From Streptomyces deccanensis (GTDB lineage Bacteria > Actinomycetota > Actinomycetes > Streptomycetales > Streptomycetaceae): 64,000 nucleotides of DNA. The stretch is from NCBI RefSeq assembly GCF_022385335.1, contig NZ_CP092431.1, positions 4,774,001 to 4,838,000 of the forward strand, in the 5' to 3' direction. Shown piece after piece: positions 1-7,403 of the stretch (position 1 is the stretch's first letter; each line of letters starts with the position of its first letter). The position numbers were made by a program, and so were the translations under genes. The notes under the pieces were generated by a model. It was given only the letters and a program-made list of their open reading frames with translations. It ran no database searches and was not told the origin of the DNA.

Positions 1-202
1 AGGCCAGCCATGCCAGCACCTCGTCGGCGCGGAACAGCTCGGGGTCTCCACCGACCGGAGCGGGATACTCCGGGTAGCGCCGTTCCCAGTTGGTGACGGC
101 GGGACGTTTCACCCCCGCGAGGCGCGCGATCTCGGGCCGGGACAGCAACGCACCCGACATCGCCGCCGTGCCGCGTGAGTGCGCACCGGAGCCGGTCGTC
201 AT
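1..202 (-). CDS. Probable DNA N6-methylase, N-terminal part (HTH)
   Basis: Only the first 67 codons are in the window; the gene continues off the left edge. The visible part reads MTTGSGAHSRGTAAM, then LLSRPEIARLAGVKRPAVTN, WERRYPEYPAPVG and FRADEVLAWLA. This is a MerR/XRE-like helix-turn-helix of the kind found at the N-terminus of many actinobacterial N-6 adenine DNA methylases of the HsdM type. AAGGAGTGGGGCCAC precedes the chosen ATG; a second ATG 14 codons in is possible. It lies 47 bp downstream of the Abi-like gene on the same strand, so the two may be co-transcribed. The methylase call is inferred from the HTH alone, because no catalytic motif is visible. Confidence 0.55.
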   Translation of the reverse strand, partial: MTTGSGAHSRGTAAMSGALLSRPEIARLAGVKRPAVTNWERRYPEYPAPVGGDPELFRADEVLAWLA

Positions 203-249
203 GTGGCCCCACTCCTTCCATCGAGCCGATCCTTCACCGCGTCAGTACG

Positions 250-909
250 TCAGAACCGAGGCGGGCGGGTTCCACCCATGACGGCCGCCCGGTCGGCGAG
301 CACGTCCGGGAACCGGTCCATGGTCTGCGCCTCCTTGGCGAATTCGGGACTGAGGTGGCCGAGCACGCGGTAAAGGGTGCCATGGTCGGCCGCGAGGTGC
401 CGATGATGGACGGGCTCGTGGTGCATGACCCGGTTGCGGAGCAGAACCAGTGAGGTCAGGTCGCGGTGCAGGTCGTCACGACGTCCGCCGTAGTGCGGGA
501 ACGCGGAGTGCAGCACAGGCACCCAGAAGTGCCGGTCGTAGCCGGAGCTGAGCAGCGACACCCAGAAGCCCAGGGTCAGTTCGGCCACGACGTCGTCCGG
601 CGTCGTACGTCGCAGGCGGCGCCCACAAGAGCGGCGTGCACTGTCCACAAGCCGGCGACCACCCTCGTTCAAAGGCGCGGCCTCCCACCAGTCCGGTCGG
701 CCGTGATGTCGTACGAGCGCGCTGTGCAGGGCGTTGCGCAGAGCAAGCTCCAGGCAGTGCAGGGGGCCGACCAGCGCGGCCGACGCCTCGACGTTCCACC
801 AGTACAGTCGCTCGGCTGCCCGCGCGTCACCGTGCGCGGCGCGGATGTAGCGACGCAGCCGCGGCAGGGACAGGTCTCGGGCCATCCACTCGGGTAGACG
901 ACTACTCAT
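250..909 (-). CDS. Abi-like HEPN-type protein
   Basis: A 219-residue soluble protein resembling the Abi_2/AbiD-F group. The pattern LELALRNALHSAL near residues 53-65, LTLGFWVSLLS near 111-121 and RNRVMHHEP at 158-166 matches that group. The last segment carries an R-X4-H signature (R158, H163), typical of HEPN ribonucleases. Family members are abortive-infection or toxin-like RNases acting in the cytoplasm. The start was placed at ATG behind GGGGGAGCC, because in-frame sequence upstream does not look coding. The methylase-like gene 47 bp downstream suggests a defence or addiction pair. Activity is an inference from the motif. Confidence 0.6.
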   Translation of the reverse strand: MSSRLPEWMARDLSLPRLRRYIRAAHGDARAAERLYWWNVEASAALVGPLHCLELALRNALHSALVRHHGRPDWWEAAPLNEGGRRLVDSARRSCGRRLRRTTPDDVVAELTLGFWVSLLSSGYDRHFWVPVLHSAFPHYGGRRDDLHRDLTSLVLLRNRVMHHEPVHHRHLAADHGTLYRVLGHLSPEFAKEAQTMDRFPDVLADRAAVMGGTRPPRF

Positions 910-1227
910 GGCTCCCCCGCCCTGACGCTTCCTCGGAGGCGTCGTGATAGTGTGGTCTACGAATGTTCTGGGCCCGCCTCTGCATCGCACGCCACCCAGG
1001 GCACAGCCTCCGGAGCCCCGGTCGCAGGCAAGTTGCGACCGGGGCTCCGCGCATTCACGATCCCGCGAAGACATTCGTCACTGTAGCCTTGACTCACCCC
1101 CGTCGCAAGCGCATTGCCATGCCGCCAATTCTGTTAACCCCAGCAGAGTTAACCACTCACGGACACGACGCCCCCTGCCGCTGGACAGGGGGCGTGCAGG
1201 GGTTCTGCTGGAGGGACCTGGGTCGCC
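910..1227. other. Intergenic region with two hairpins
   Basis: I see no gene here. A 14-bp perfect stem (1012-1025 with 1035-1048, 9-nt loop) sits in the middle and has no T tract. A second hairpin lies just after the nitrobindin gene and is listed separately. Next to the Abi-like start is an imperfect dyad, GACGC-N10-GCGTC, at 924-943. Confidence 0.5.
1168..1195 (-). terminator. Hairpin terminator after nitrobindin-like gene
   Basis: A 10-bp stem (ACGCCCCCTG with CAGGGGGCGT) and 8-nt loop lie 33 bp past the stop codon of the minus-strand gene. There is no long U tract, which is usual for Streptomyces terminators. Confidence 0.55.
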
Positions 1228-1803
1228 CTACTTGAAGAACGCGATGCCGTCGTCCGGCATGTCGTCGGGCAGGGCCTTGGCCCAGCGTTCGACGTCCTCG
1301 GGGGTGACGACCTTCTTCAGGTGTGCGGACATGTAGGGGCGCAGCTCGACGTCGGGGGTGGCCTTCTCGCCGACCCACATCAGGTCGCTGTTGACGTAGC
1401 CGTAGAGCCGCTTGCCGCCGCTGTAGGGGCCGGAGGCCGCCGTGCGGGCGACCGCGTCCGTGACCAGGTCGATCTGCGGCTTCTGCTTGGCCAGCTCGCC
1501 GTACCAGACCTCGACGACGCCGTCGTCGCGGGTCATGACGATCTCGACCTTGCGGTCGGCGTCCACGCGCCAGAACCCGGACTCGGTCTCCAGCGGACGG
1601 ACCTTGTTGCCGTCGTTGTCCAGCACCCAGGTGTGGGAGTGGTACTCCAGGAAGTCCCGGCCGTCGTGGCTGAAGGTGACCTCCTGACCGAAGTTGCACT
1701 TCTCGGAGCCGGGGAAGTCATGGACGCCCGCGCCGGCCCAGTCGCCGAGCAGGAAGGCGAGGGGGACGAGGTCCTTGTGGAGGTCGGACGGGATCTCGAT
1801 CAT
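1228..1803 (-). CDS. Nitrobindin-like FABP-family heme beta-barrel
   Basis: 191 residues, the usual size of the DUF1794/THAP4-like nitrobindin family. The conserved GxWxGxG motif is seen as G20-D-W22-A-G24-A-G26, followed by alternating beta-strand sequence. A histidine near the C-terminus (H161 in MSAHLKKV) fits the axial heme ligand of the family. Known members are ten-stranded barrels that bind ferric heme and isomerise peroxynitrite. It is cytoplasmic, with no signal peptide. A 32-residue membrane peptide is encoded 52 bp upstream on the same strand, so the two are probably co-transcribed. Heme binding is family knowledge, not shown here. Confidence 0.8.
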   Translation of the reverse strand: MIEIPSDLHKDLVPLAFLLGDWAGAGVHDFPGSEKCNFGQEVTFSHDGRDFLEYHSHTWVLDNDGNKVRPLETESGFWRVDADRKVEIVMTRDDGVVEVWYGELAKQKPQIDLVTDAVARTAASGPYSGGKRLYGYVNSDLMWVGEKATPDVELRPYMSAHLKKVVTPEDVERWAKALPDDMPDDGIAFFK

Positions 1804-1855
1804 GAGTGGCGGTTCCTGGGAGTCCTGGAGGTCCTGGGCGTCGGTCGGGCGCGGG

Positions 1856-1954
1856 TCAGCGCTGGCCCTGGTACAGCTTCTTCACGGCCAGGCCGGTGAA
1901 GGCGAGAACGCCGACGGCGACCAGGACCAGCAGGGTCTCGAAGAAGATGATCAC
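1856..1954 (-). CDS. 32-residue single-TM membrane peptide
   Basis: A very short gene beginning GTG behind GAGGAGCACCTC. The product starts MIIFFETLLVLVAVGVLAF and ends VKKLYQGQR: one hydrophobic helix of about 19 residues with a basic tail, probably facing the cytoplasm. The good ribosome site, clean membrane-peptide design and position just ahead of the nitrobindin gene argue that it is real. No function is known to me. Confidence 0.65.
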   Translation of the reverse strand: MIIFFETLLVLVAVGVLAFTGLAVKKLYQGQR

Positions 1955-2069
1955 GAGGTGCTCCTCGATTGAGCGGGAGACGTGCGGTACGCACACAGGG
2001 CCGGACCCCAGCTTACGCGGCCGGGGTCCGGGGTCCGGCGTGAGGTCGGCCCTACCCTCCCGGCGGGCG

Positions 2070-3017
2070 TCAGCCGAGCAGTTGGCTCTGCAGGACCACG
2101 GTCTGCTGGAAGGGGACCGCCGGAGCCCCCGCCTCGCGGGACTGCAGGATCACCGCGTACACGTCCCCCGCCGAGACATAGGCCTGGCGGACCTGCTCGG
2201 CGCCGTACGGCTTCGCCTCGGCATAGGCGGTCCGGGCCGTCCCCGTCACGGCGGCCTCCTCCGGGAAGTCCTCGTCGTACTCGACCTCCCCCGCACCGCG
2301 TACCCGGTACGTCGGGCTGACGTGGGCCAGGGCGTGGGTCGCCAGCTCGGAGTCCACGACGTTCGTCGTGTTGAACCGGAGCAGGTAGACCCGTGTCCGG
2401 GTGCCGTCCGGAGTGGTCCAGCCCCGAGCGGCGATGTGCCGCAGGCCGGTGTCGACGAGTTTCTGCCGCAGTTCCCCGCGGTCCTCCGCCTCGAACTCCG
2501 CCAGGTACTCCTTCACCGGCAGCCAGCCGTCCGAGCCCCGCAGCGCCTTGTCCTCCGTGGCCCCCTCGGGGGCGGGCAGGACGAGGGCACGCAGATCGGC
2601 ATGATGGGCTCCGGCCGGGTTGTCCTCGGCGAACGGCTCCGGGCTGCCGGACGGCAGCGGTGGCCTGACAAGCCGGGGGAAGACCCAGCGCCCGTCCGAC
2701 TCCGTGGCCAGACCGGGTACGTCCGTGCGCGGCGCCGCGGCGATCCCGTACGCCGTGGCCGTCCCCGCCGAGGCGAAGACGACGACGGCGGCGGTCCACC
2801 GGAGGAACACACGCAGGACCCGACGGTCACGGCGGGGCCGGACGGCAGGGGGCTGAGCCGGCCCGACGGCAGAGGGCTCCGTGGCCGACGGCTCCAGGAT
2901 GTCCACCGCCGAAGCTGGGGCGTCGTACGTCTCCGGTGCCTCCAGCGTTGCCGGTGCCTCCGGTCTCTCGGGTGCCTCCGGCACGGCTTCTTCCGTGGTG
3001 CTTGACTGCTCGCTCAT
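2070..3017 (-). CDS. Membrane-anchored protein, tandem paralog 3
   Basis: 315 residues. The first 65 residues are acidic and rich in Pro, Ala and Glu, followed by basic RPRRDRRVLRVFLRW and one TM helix (about 70-90); the rest is predicted extracytoplasmic. A segment with DLRALVLPAPEGA, then GSDGWLPVKEYLAEF and AARGW, aligns by eye with DLRRLLLKKPTGA, DDSDGWMTMAAYADTF and VVGWEV of the gene two upstream. The start ATG overlaps the preceding stop by 4 bp (ATGA), indicating translational coupling. The family was not recognised. It may form a complex with its two paralogs. Confidence 0.7.
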   Translation of the reverse strand: MSEQSSTTEEAVPEAPERPEAPATLEAPETYDAPASAVDILEPSATEPSAVGPAQPPAVRPRRDRRVLRVFLRWTAAVVVFASAGTATAYGIAAAPRTDVPGLATESDGRWVFPRLVRPPLPSGSPEPFAEDNPAGAHHADLRALVLPAPEGATEDKALRGSDGWLPVKEYLAEFEAEDRGELRQKLVDTGLRHIAARGWTTPDGTRTRVYLLRFNTTNVVDSELATHALAHVSPTYRVRGAGEVEYDEDFPEEAAVTGTARTAYAEAKPYGAEQVRQAYVSAGDVYAVILQSREAGAPAVPFQQTVVLQSQLLG

Positions 3018-3940
3018 ACGGACACCCCCTGTTCGGCGACACGGTCCAACTGGGTGCGCAGAAGTTCGGCCGCGCCCTGTTTGTCGAGGGGCTTCGCCGC
3101 GCTCGCGGTGAGGGTGACGAGGACGTCTCCCGCGTAGGCGGAGCAGATCATCCCGTCCAGGGTCTTGTCGGTGCCCTTCGGGGTGAGGAAGCACCTCGCA
3201 TTGTCGTGGCCCTTGATCCGCGGGCCGTCGCGGAAGACGTCCAGCGAGGCGAGGAACTCGTTCTGGAACGTCGAACTGTCGCGCAAGGCGCTCCTGTTCT
3301 CCATGCGCGCGAGCGTGATGCTGATCGAGGAGATGCCCTCGTCGGTCCGGTAGCCGAACGTAGCCGCGCTGAAGTAGCTGCGCATCGCCATGCCCTTGAT
3401 GCGCTGCCGGTCGACCTGCCTCTCCAGCCGCTTGCGCTGGGCCCGGGGCAGACCGCTCAGGGACTTCTTGCGCAGGGCCGTGGCCTGGGCGCCACTGAAC
3501 TCCGCGTCGGAGCCGAACTCCGCGAGATCCGGCCCCTGGACCCAGGTGTCGGTGCCGTACGGCACGAGCAGCCCCGCGAGTCCCGGCTGTGCCGTCGCCT
3601 TCTTCGCCCGGGCCCGCGCCTCGCTCTCGCTCTCACCCTTGTCGTCGGGGAACTTCCAGGTAGGGGCGCCCGCGTCGCGGTCCGCGCCCCGCACGGTCAC
3701 GACCGTGAACCCCACACCCACGACCAGGGCCCCGACGAGCAGCACGGACCCGGCGGCGGCCGCGATACGCCGCAGCGGCGCGGGCCGAGCGGAACGCGGC
3801 GGGTTCGCCACGACGGTCGTAGCCACGACGGCCGTCGCCTGCCCAGACGTGTCCCGCTCGGGCGTCTCGTGCCCAGGCATCCCCAGCCCGGGCCTTCCCT
3901 GCCCGGGCATCTCCTGCTCGGGCGTCTCCTCCGCGCTCAC
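3014..3940 (-). CDS. Membrane-anchored protein, tandem paralog 2
   Basis: 308 residues: a Pro/Gly-rich N-terminus with a repeated PGxxxPGxxxPG pattern, a basic stretch near 50-58, one TM helix (about 60-82) and an extracytoplasmic domain rich in charged helices (ARARAKK, RKKSLSGLPRAQRKRLERQV). It shares layout and weak sequence similarity with both neighbours (LLVPYGTDTW near 124-133, then YFSAATFGYRTDEG). Both ends overlap neighbouring genes by 4 bp, so the three genes form one coupled operon. No catalytic motif is recognised. Confidence 0.7.
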   Translation of the reverse strand: MSAEETPEQEMPGQGRPGLGMPGHETPERDTSGQATAVVATTVVANPPRSARPAPLRRIAAAAGSVLLVGALVVGVGFTVVTVRGADRDAGAPTWKFPDDKGESESEARARAKKATAQPGLAGLLVPYGTDTWVQGPDLAEFGSDAEFSGAQATALRKKSLSGLPRAQRKRLERQVDRQRIKGMAMRSYFSAATFGYRTDEGISSISITLARMENRSALRDSSTFQNEFLASLDVFRDGPRIKGHDNARCFLTPKGTDKTLDGMICSAYAGDVLVTLTASAAKPLDKQGAAELLRTQLDRVAEQGVSV

Positions 3941-4707
3941 AACCGCTCCATCTGCCGGTCGGCCAGATCCATGATCATCTTCTTGGGGATCTGCCTGTCG
4001 CCGTAGACCCAGATCTCCATCGAGACGTCCCCGCGCCAGGCGTGCGCCTCGGCGCTGTACATCGGCTTGTATCCGGGCTCGATGTCCGGCCGGGTGTGGA
4101 CGTACGCCGTGCCGTCCCCCGTCCCCGGGATGCCCCAGCTGTCGGTGTCCGGCTCCTTCTCCGCCCAGGTCTGGTGGTTGTTGCTGGAGTCGGCGGCGGC
4201 CATGCTGTCGTGCTGCCGGAACTGGACCAGCCTGATCTCCACCTGGTACGAGCTGCCCACCTCCCAGCCGACGACGGCGGCCCGGCGGAACTCGTCGTTG
4301 ACGAGGGCGCCGAACTTGTCGTTCGGTTGGGTGAAGGTGTCGGCGTATGCGGCCATGGTCATCCAGCCGTCGGAGTCATCGAGCCACTCGACCTCCTTGG
4401 CGCCCGTCGGCTTCTTGAGCAGCAGCCTGCGCAGATCTCCGTCCATCCGCACCTTGCGGTCCTGGGCGGCGGAGAGCGGCTCGGGTCCCTCACCCTGGGC
4501 CCGGTCCATCACCGGCTGGGAGAGCGGGGGCAGTTCGGTGGGCTCGCGGTCGGCCTGGACGAGGTATCCGGCGCAGGTTCCGGCGACCACCCCCAGGACC
4601 GCCGCCGTGGCGACGAACAGGACCCCGCGCCGCCGACGCGGCGCGCGGGCCGCCGGCCCCGCGGGCTCCGCGCCCTCCACGGACTCTTCTTCGGGTCTTA
4701 CCGGCAC
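3937..4707 (-). CDS. Membrane-anchored protein, tandem paralog 1
   Basis: About 256 residues, first gene of the three-gene operon. A short acidic N-terminus is followed by ARAPRRRR, one TM helix and an outside domain with DGDLRRLLLKKPTGAKEVEW, DDSDGWMTMAAYADTF and a C-terminal half rich in aromatic residues (YEIW-type segments). I placed the start at a GTG 10 nt after GGGGGAG; a TTG two codons upstream is also possible. It lies upstream of two similar genes with 4-bp overlaps. The function is unknown. The operon has no enzyme or transporter partner to hint at a role. Confidence 0.65.
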   Translation of the reverse strand: MPVRPEEESVEGAEPAGPAARAPRRRRGVLFVATAAVLGVVAGTCAGYLVQADREPTELPPLSQPVMDRAQGEGPEPLSAAQDRKVRMDGDLRRLLLKKPTGAKEVEWLDDSDGWMTMAAYADTFTQPNDKFGALVNDEFRRAAVVGWEVGSSYQVEIRLVQFRQHDSMAAADSSNNHQTWAEKEPDTDSWGIPGTGDGTAYVHTRPDIEPGYKPMYSAEAHAWRGDVSMEIWVYGDRQIPKKMIMDLADRQMERL

Positions 4708-4827
4708 TTCCAAGGCACTCCCCCATGGCACGCGGACACGGAACTCGCAGCGCGGACTCCACATCCGCGCACAGGAGACCCATCAGCCGCCCACGGGGTT
4801 GCGCCGAGGATGATCACGATTCGGACC

Positions 4828-4992
4828 AGTGCCGCGGCAGGCAACGTTTGCCCGTCAAGGAGCGGCGTCCGGTGCGTGCTCTCGGTGTGCCGGCCGAAAG
4901 CCCTCGTACTGGATGTACTTGGGTTTTCGGCCGGTGCGGCGAGAGGGCGTGCCGGGCGCCGCGACGGGGCGAACGTTGCCTGTCGCGGCACT
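4828..4992 (+). ncRNA. 165-nt long imperfect hairpin, RNA-like
   Basis: Left arm 4828-4903 and right arm 4921-4992 are near-complete inverted repeats around a loop that holds a small GTAC/GTAC stem (4906-4909, 4915-4918). The central stem is CCGGCCGAAA with TTTCGGCCGG. Aligning the arms by eye, almost every difference is C-to-T or A-to-G in the sense that makes a G-U pair in plus-strand RNA; only about two positions and a 4-nt bulge stay unpaired. That bias suggests selection on a plus-strand transcript rather than on DNA symmetry. It ends 11 nt before the DsrE-like start codon. It could be a leader, a small RNA or a dispersed palindromic element. Confidence 0.55.
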
Positions 4993-5003
4993 AGCATGCG
5001 GCC

Positions 5004-5366
5004 ATGGCGAAGAAGCTCGTGATCAAGGTGACGGCGGGGGCCGATGCCCCTGAGCGGTGCTCGCAGGCGTTCACGGTGGCGGCGGTGGCCGTCGCCAGCG
5101 GCGTCGAGGTGTCCCTGTGGCTGACCGGTGAGTCCGCGTGGTTCGCGCTGCCCGGCCGCGCCGCCGAGTTCGAGCTGCCGCACGCCGCCCCGCTGCCCGA
5201 CCTGATCGACTCGGTCCTCGCCGGTGGCCGGCTCACCCTGTGCACCCAGTGCGCGGCCCGCCGGGACATCACCGAGAAGGACGTCATCGAGGGCGTACGG
5301 ATCGCGGGCGCCCAGGTGTTCGTGCAGGAGGCCCTGGCGGACGACACCCAGGCCCTCGTGTACTGA
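5004..5366 (+). CDS. DsrE/DsrF-like sulfur-relay family protein
   Basis: 120 residues, cytoplasmic, with an alternating alpha/beta pattern (KKLVIKVTAGADAPERCSQA at the start, VFVQEALADD at the end). Cysteines C19, C80 and C83 are present, the last two as CTQC, a possible redox or persulfide site. DsrE-fold proteins carry or transfer sulfur, or act as small peroxiredoxin-like proteins. A sulfurtransferase and its leader peptide are 1.7 kb away, which fits loosely. The start codon directly follows the long hairpin, leaving little space for a ribosome site, so translation may be controlled by that structure. Confidence 0.65.
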   Translation: MAKKLVIKVTAGADAPERCSQAFTVAAVAVASGVEVSLWLTGESAWFALPGRAAEFELPHAAPLPDLIDSVLAGGRLTLCTQCAARRDITEKDVIEGVRIAGAQVFVQEALADDTQALVY

Positions 5367-5369
5367 GAG

Positions 5370-5630
5370 CTACCGACGGGGTCTCTTGCCGTCCAGCTCG
5401 TCCCACCACTCGTCGGACTTCGGGTCGCCGGAGGGGTCGTCCCACCAGCGGTCGTCGGGGCCGCGCCGGTTGGCGACGACGGCGGCGAGCGGCGGGATGA
5501 CCATCGCGACCACGCACATGCCGACCGCGACCGGGACCGACCAGAGGCGTACGACGCTCCAGGCCAGGACGAAGAGGGCCAGGCACGTGCCCATCATGGC
5601 GAAGTACTGGTGGCGCCGGCGGGCGTACAT
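5370..5630 (-). CDS. DUF3099 small membrane protein
   Basis: 86 residues with two TM helices (about 10-31 and 33-50), then a hydrophilic tail with the typical Trp/Asp-rich ending RWWDDPSGDPKSDEWWDELD. This matches the actinobacterial DUF3099 family of unknown role. It is convergent with the DsrE-like gene, with 3 bp between stops. The GGAGGT site abuts the first ATG with no spacer, so true initiation may be at M12 or M13 or further upstream. Confidence 0.75.
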   Translation of the reverse strand: MYARRRHQYFAMMGTCLALFVLAWSVVRLWSVPVAVGMCVVAMVIPPLAAVVANRRGPDDRWWDDPSGDPKSDEWWDELDGKRPRR

Positions 5631-5655
5631 ACCTCCAGCGTAGGTCCGCGCACGG

Positions 5656-5690
5656 CTGAGGGCCGCACTCCAGGGGAGTGCGGCCCTCAG
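5656..5690 (-). terminator. 16-bp stem terminator
   Basis: A perfect stem (5656-5671 with 5675-5690) with a 3-nt loop lies between the DUF1416 stop and the DUF3099 start. It probably ends the sulfurtransferase-DUF1416 transcript. Confidence 0.75.
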
Positions 5691-5733
5691 ACCCTCAGTC
5701 GTTCGACCGTTCGACCGACTCGACGAGCCCGTC

Positions 5734-6024
5734 TCAGACGGCGATCGCGACCTCCGCCAGGCCGCCCTTCTCGGCGACGACGACGGTCCGGTCGGCGGTG
5801 CCGCCGGGGACGAGCGCGCGGACGGTCCAGGTGCCCTCGGCCGCGTAGAAGCGGAACTGGCCCGTCGCGGAGGTGGGGACCTCCGCCGTGAACTCGCCGG
5901 TCGAGTCCAGCAGACGGACGTAGCCCGTCACCGGCTCGCCGTCGCGGGTCACCTGACCCTGGATCGTGGTCTCACCGGGCTTGATCGTCGAGGCGTCCGG
6001 GCCGCCGGCCTTCGCTCCACACAT
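5734..6024 (-). CDS. DUF1416 protein, sulfurtransferase partner
   Basis: 96 residues beginning MCGAKAGGPDAS, as in the DUF1416 family. The body is a carboxypeptidase-regulatory-like beta sandwich (GQVTRDGEPVTGYVRLLDST, then TGQFRFYAAEGTWTVRALV). The start is at the second ATG because GGAGAAAGAC spaces it properly. The gene follows the rhodanese gene by 75 bp and in actinobacteria is nearly always found there, so a joint role in sulfur handling is likely. The reaction is unknown. Confidence 0.85.
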   Translation of the reverse strand: MCGAKAGGPDASTIKPGETTIQGQVTRDGEPVTGYVRLLDSTGEFTAEVPTSATGQFRFYAAEGTWTVRALVPGGTADRTVVVAEKGGLAEVAIAV

Positions 6025-6099
6025 GTCTTTCTCCATAAGGGGTCTGACCGGAGGAAGGCCGGTCGGGACGAACGGGGGGTGCGGGTACCGCTGGGGTGC

Positions 6100-6939
6100 T
6101 TACTTGTTGGCGCCGAGCTCGATCGGGACGCCGACGAGGCTGCCGTACTCGGTCCAGGAGCCGTCGTAGTTCTTGACGTTCTCCACACCGAGCAGCTCGT
6201 GCAGGACGAACCAGGTCAGCGCGGAGCGCTCACCGATGCGGCAGTAGGCGATGGTGTCCTTCGCCAGGTCCACCTGCTCCTCGGCGTAGAGCTCCTTGAG
6301 CTCGTCGTCCGACTTGAAGGTGCCGTCGTCGTTGGCGTTCTTCGACCACGGGATGTTGCGGGCGGACGGGACGTGGCCCGGACGCTGCGACTGCTCCTGC
6401 GGAAGGTGGGCCGGGGCGAGCAGCTTGCCGGAGAACTCGTCGGGGGAACGGACGTCCACCAGGTTCTGGCTGCCGATCGCGGCGACGACGTCGTCGCGGA
6501 AGGCGCGGATCGCGGTGTTCTGCGGCTTGGCCTTGTACGAGGTCTCGGGGCGCACCGGCACCTCGTCGACCAGCTCGCGGGCGTCCAGCTCCCACTTCTT
6601 GCGGCCGCCGTCGAGCAGCTTGACGTTCTCGTGGCCGTACAGCTTGAAGTACCAGTAGGCGTAGGACGCGAACCAGTTGTTGTTGCCGCCGTAGAGGACG
6701 ACGAGGGTGTCGTTGGCGATGCCCTTGGCCGACAGGAGCTTCTCGAAGCCCTCCTGGTCGACGAAGTCGCGGCGGACCGGGTCCTGGAGGTCCTTCGTCC
6801 AGTCGATCCGGATCGCGTTCTTGATGTGGTTCTTCTCGTACGCGGTGGTGTCCTCGTCGACCTCGACGATGGCGATGTTCGGGTCGTCGAGGTTGGCCTC
6901 GACCCAGTCGGCGTCGACCAGGACGTCGCTGCGGCTCAT
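6100..6939 (-). CDS. sseA: Thiosulfate/3-mercaptopyruvate sulfurtransferase
   Basis: 279 residues with two rhodanese domains: an inactive N-terminal one (about 5-125) and a catalytic C-terminal one with the active-site loop C233-RIGERS in AYCRIGERSA. The CR[IV]GxRS loop is typical of actinobacterial thiosulfate sulfurtransferases (often misnamed cysA). It moves a sulfane sulfur from thiosulfate or mercaptopyruvate to an acceptor in the cytoplasm. GGAGGAG precedes the ATG. Upstream is a short leader peptide of the type found ahead of sulfur genes; downstream is DUF1416. Regulation by translation of that leader is likely. Confidence 0.9.
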   Translation of the reverse strand: MSRSDVLVDADWVEANLDDPNIAIVEVDEDTTAYEKNHIKNAIRIDWTKDLQDPVRRDFVDQEGFEKLLSAKGIANDTLVVLYGGNNNWFASYAYWYFKLYGHENVKLLDGGRKKWELDARELVDEVPVRPETSYKAKPQNTAIRAFRDDVVAAIGSQNLVDVRSPDEFSGKLLAPAHLPQEQSQRPGHVPSARNIPWSKNANDDGTFKSDDELKELYAEEQVDLAKDTIAYCRIGERSALTWFVLHELLGVENVKNYDGSWTEYGSLVGVPIELGANK

Positions 6940-7093
6940 GCTCTTACTCCTCCGGGGCAGTTACGGCGGGGGCGGGTTGCGGGTGCCTCCGGCGGTTCGG
7001 CCGGGGCGCGCAGGGATGGGCCCTGGCTCGAACAGGGCAGGCATCGGGGGACGCGCGGCGGCGGGGGTCGTTCTCGATCCGCCGTTCGCTCGC

Positions 7094-7174
7094 TCAGAAA
7101 GCGCGACAGAGCATGGCGGCGACGCGGCACAGGTCTACTGCCCGCCGCTTCGTGAGATCCGCCTGTCGCTTCAT
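7094..7174 (-). CDS. 26-residue leader peptide of sulfur operon
   Basis: A tiny gene starting MKRQADLTKRRAVDLCRVA and ending LCRAF. It belongs to a recurring actinobacterial class of short Arg/Cys-containing leader peptides found ahead of sulfur-assimilation genes. Here it precedes the sulfurtransferase by 154 bp. Two LCR triplets contain its only cysteines, so ribosome behaviour at Cys codons could sense cysteine supply. That mechanism is inferred. Confidence 0.8.
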   Translation of the reverse strand: MKRQADLTKRRAVDLCRVAAMLCRAF

Positions 7175-7403
7175 GGTTGTCGATCGTAGGGACGGACAGG
7201 CGGGCGTGTCACCGGCATGTCGTATTCTGAGACGCGATCGTCCGGAATGTGGGATGCAGTGGCCGTCGAGGCTGGGGTGACGGGGCGGACGGCCCCCTGT
7301 AGCCGTCGTCACATCTACGGTGCGGACGGCGTCGTCTCGCCCTTCGGACACGGCACGGGGGTACGGGACGGGGGTACGGCCGTGGGGAGAGCCGACCGTC
7401 GTC

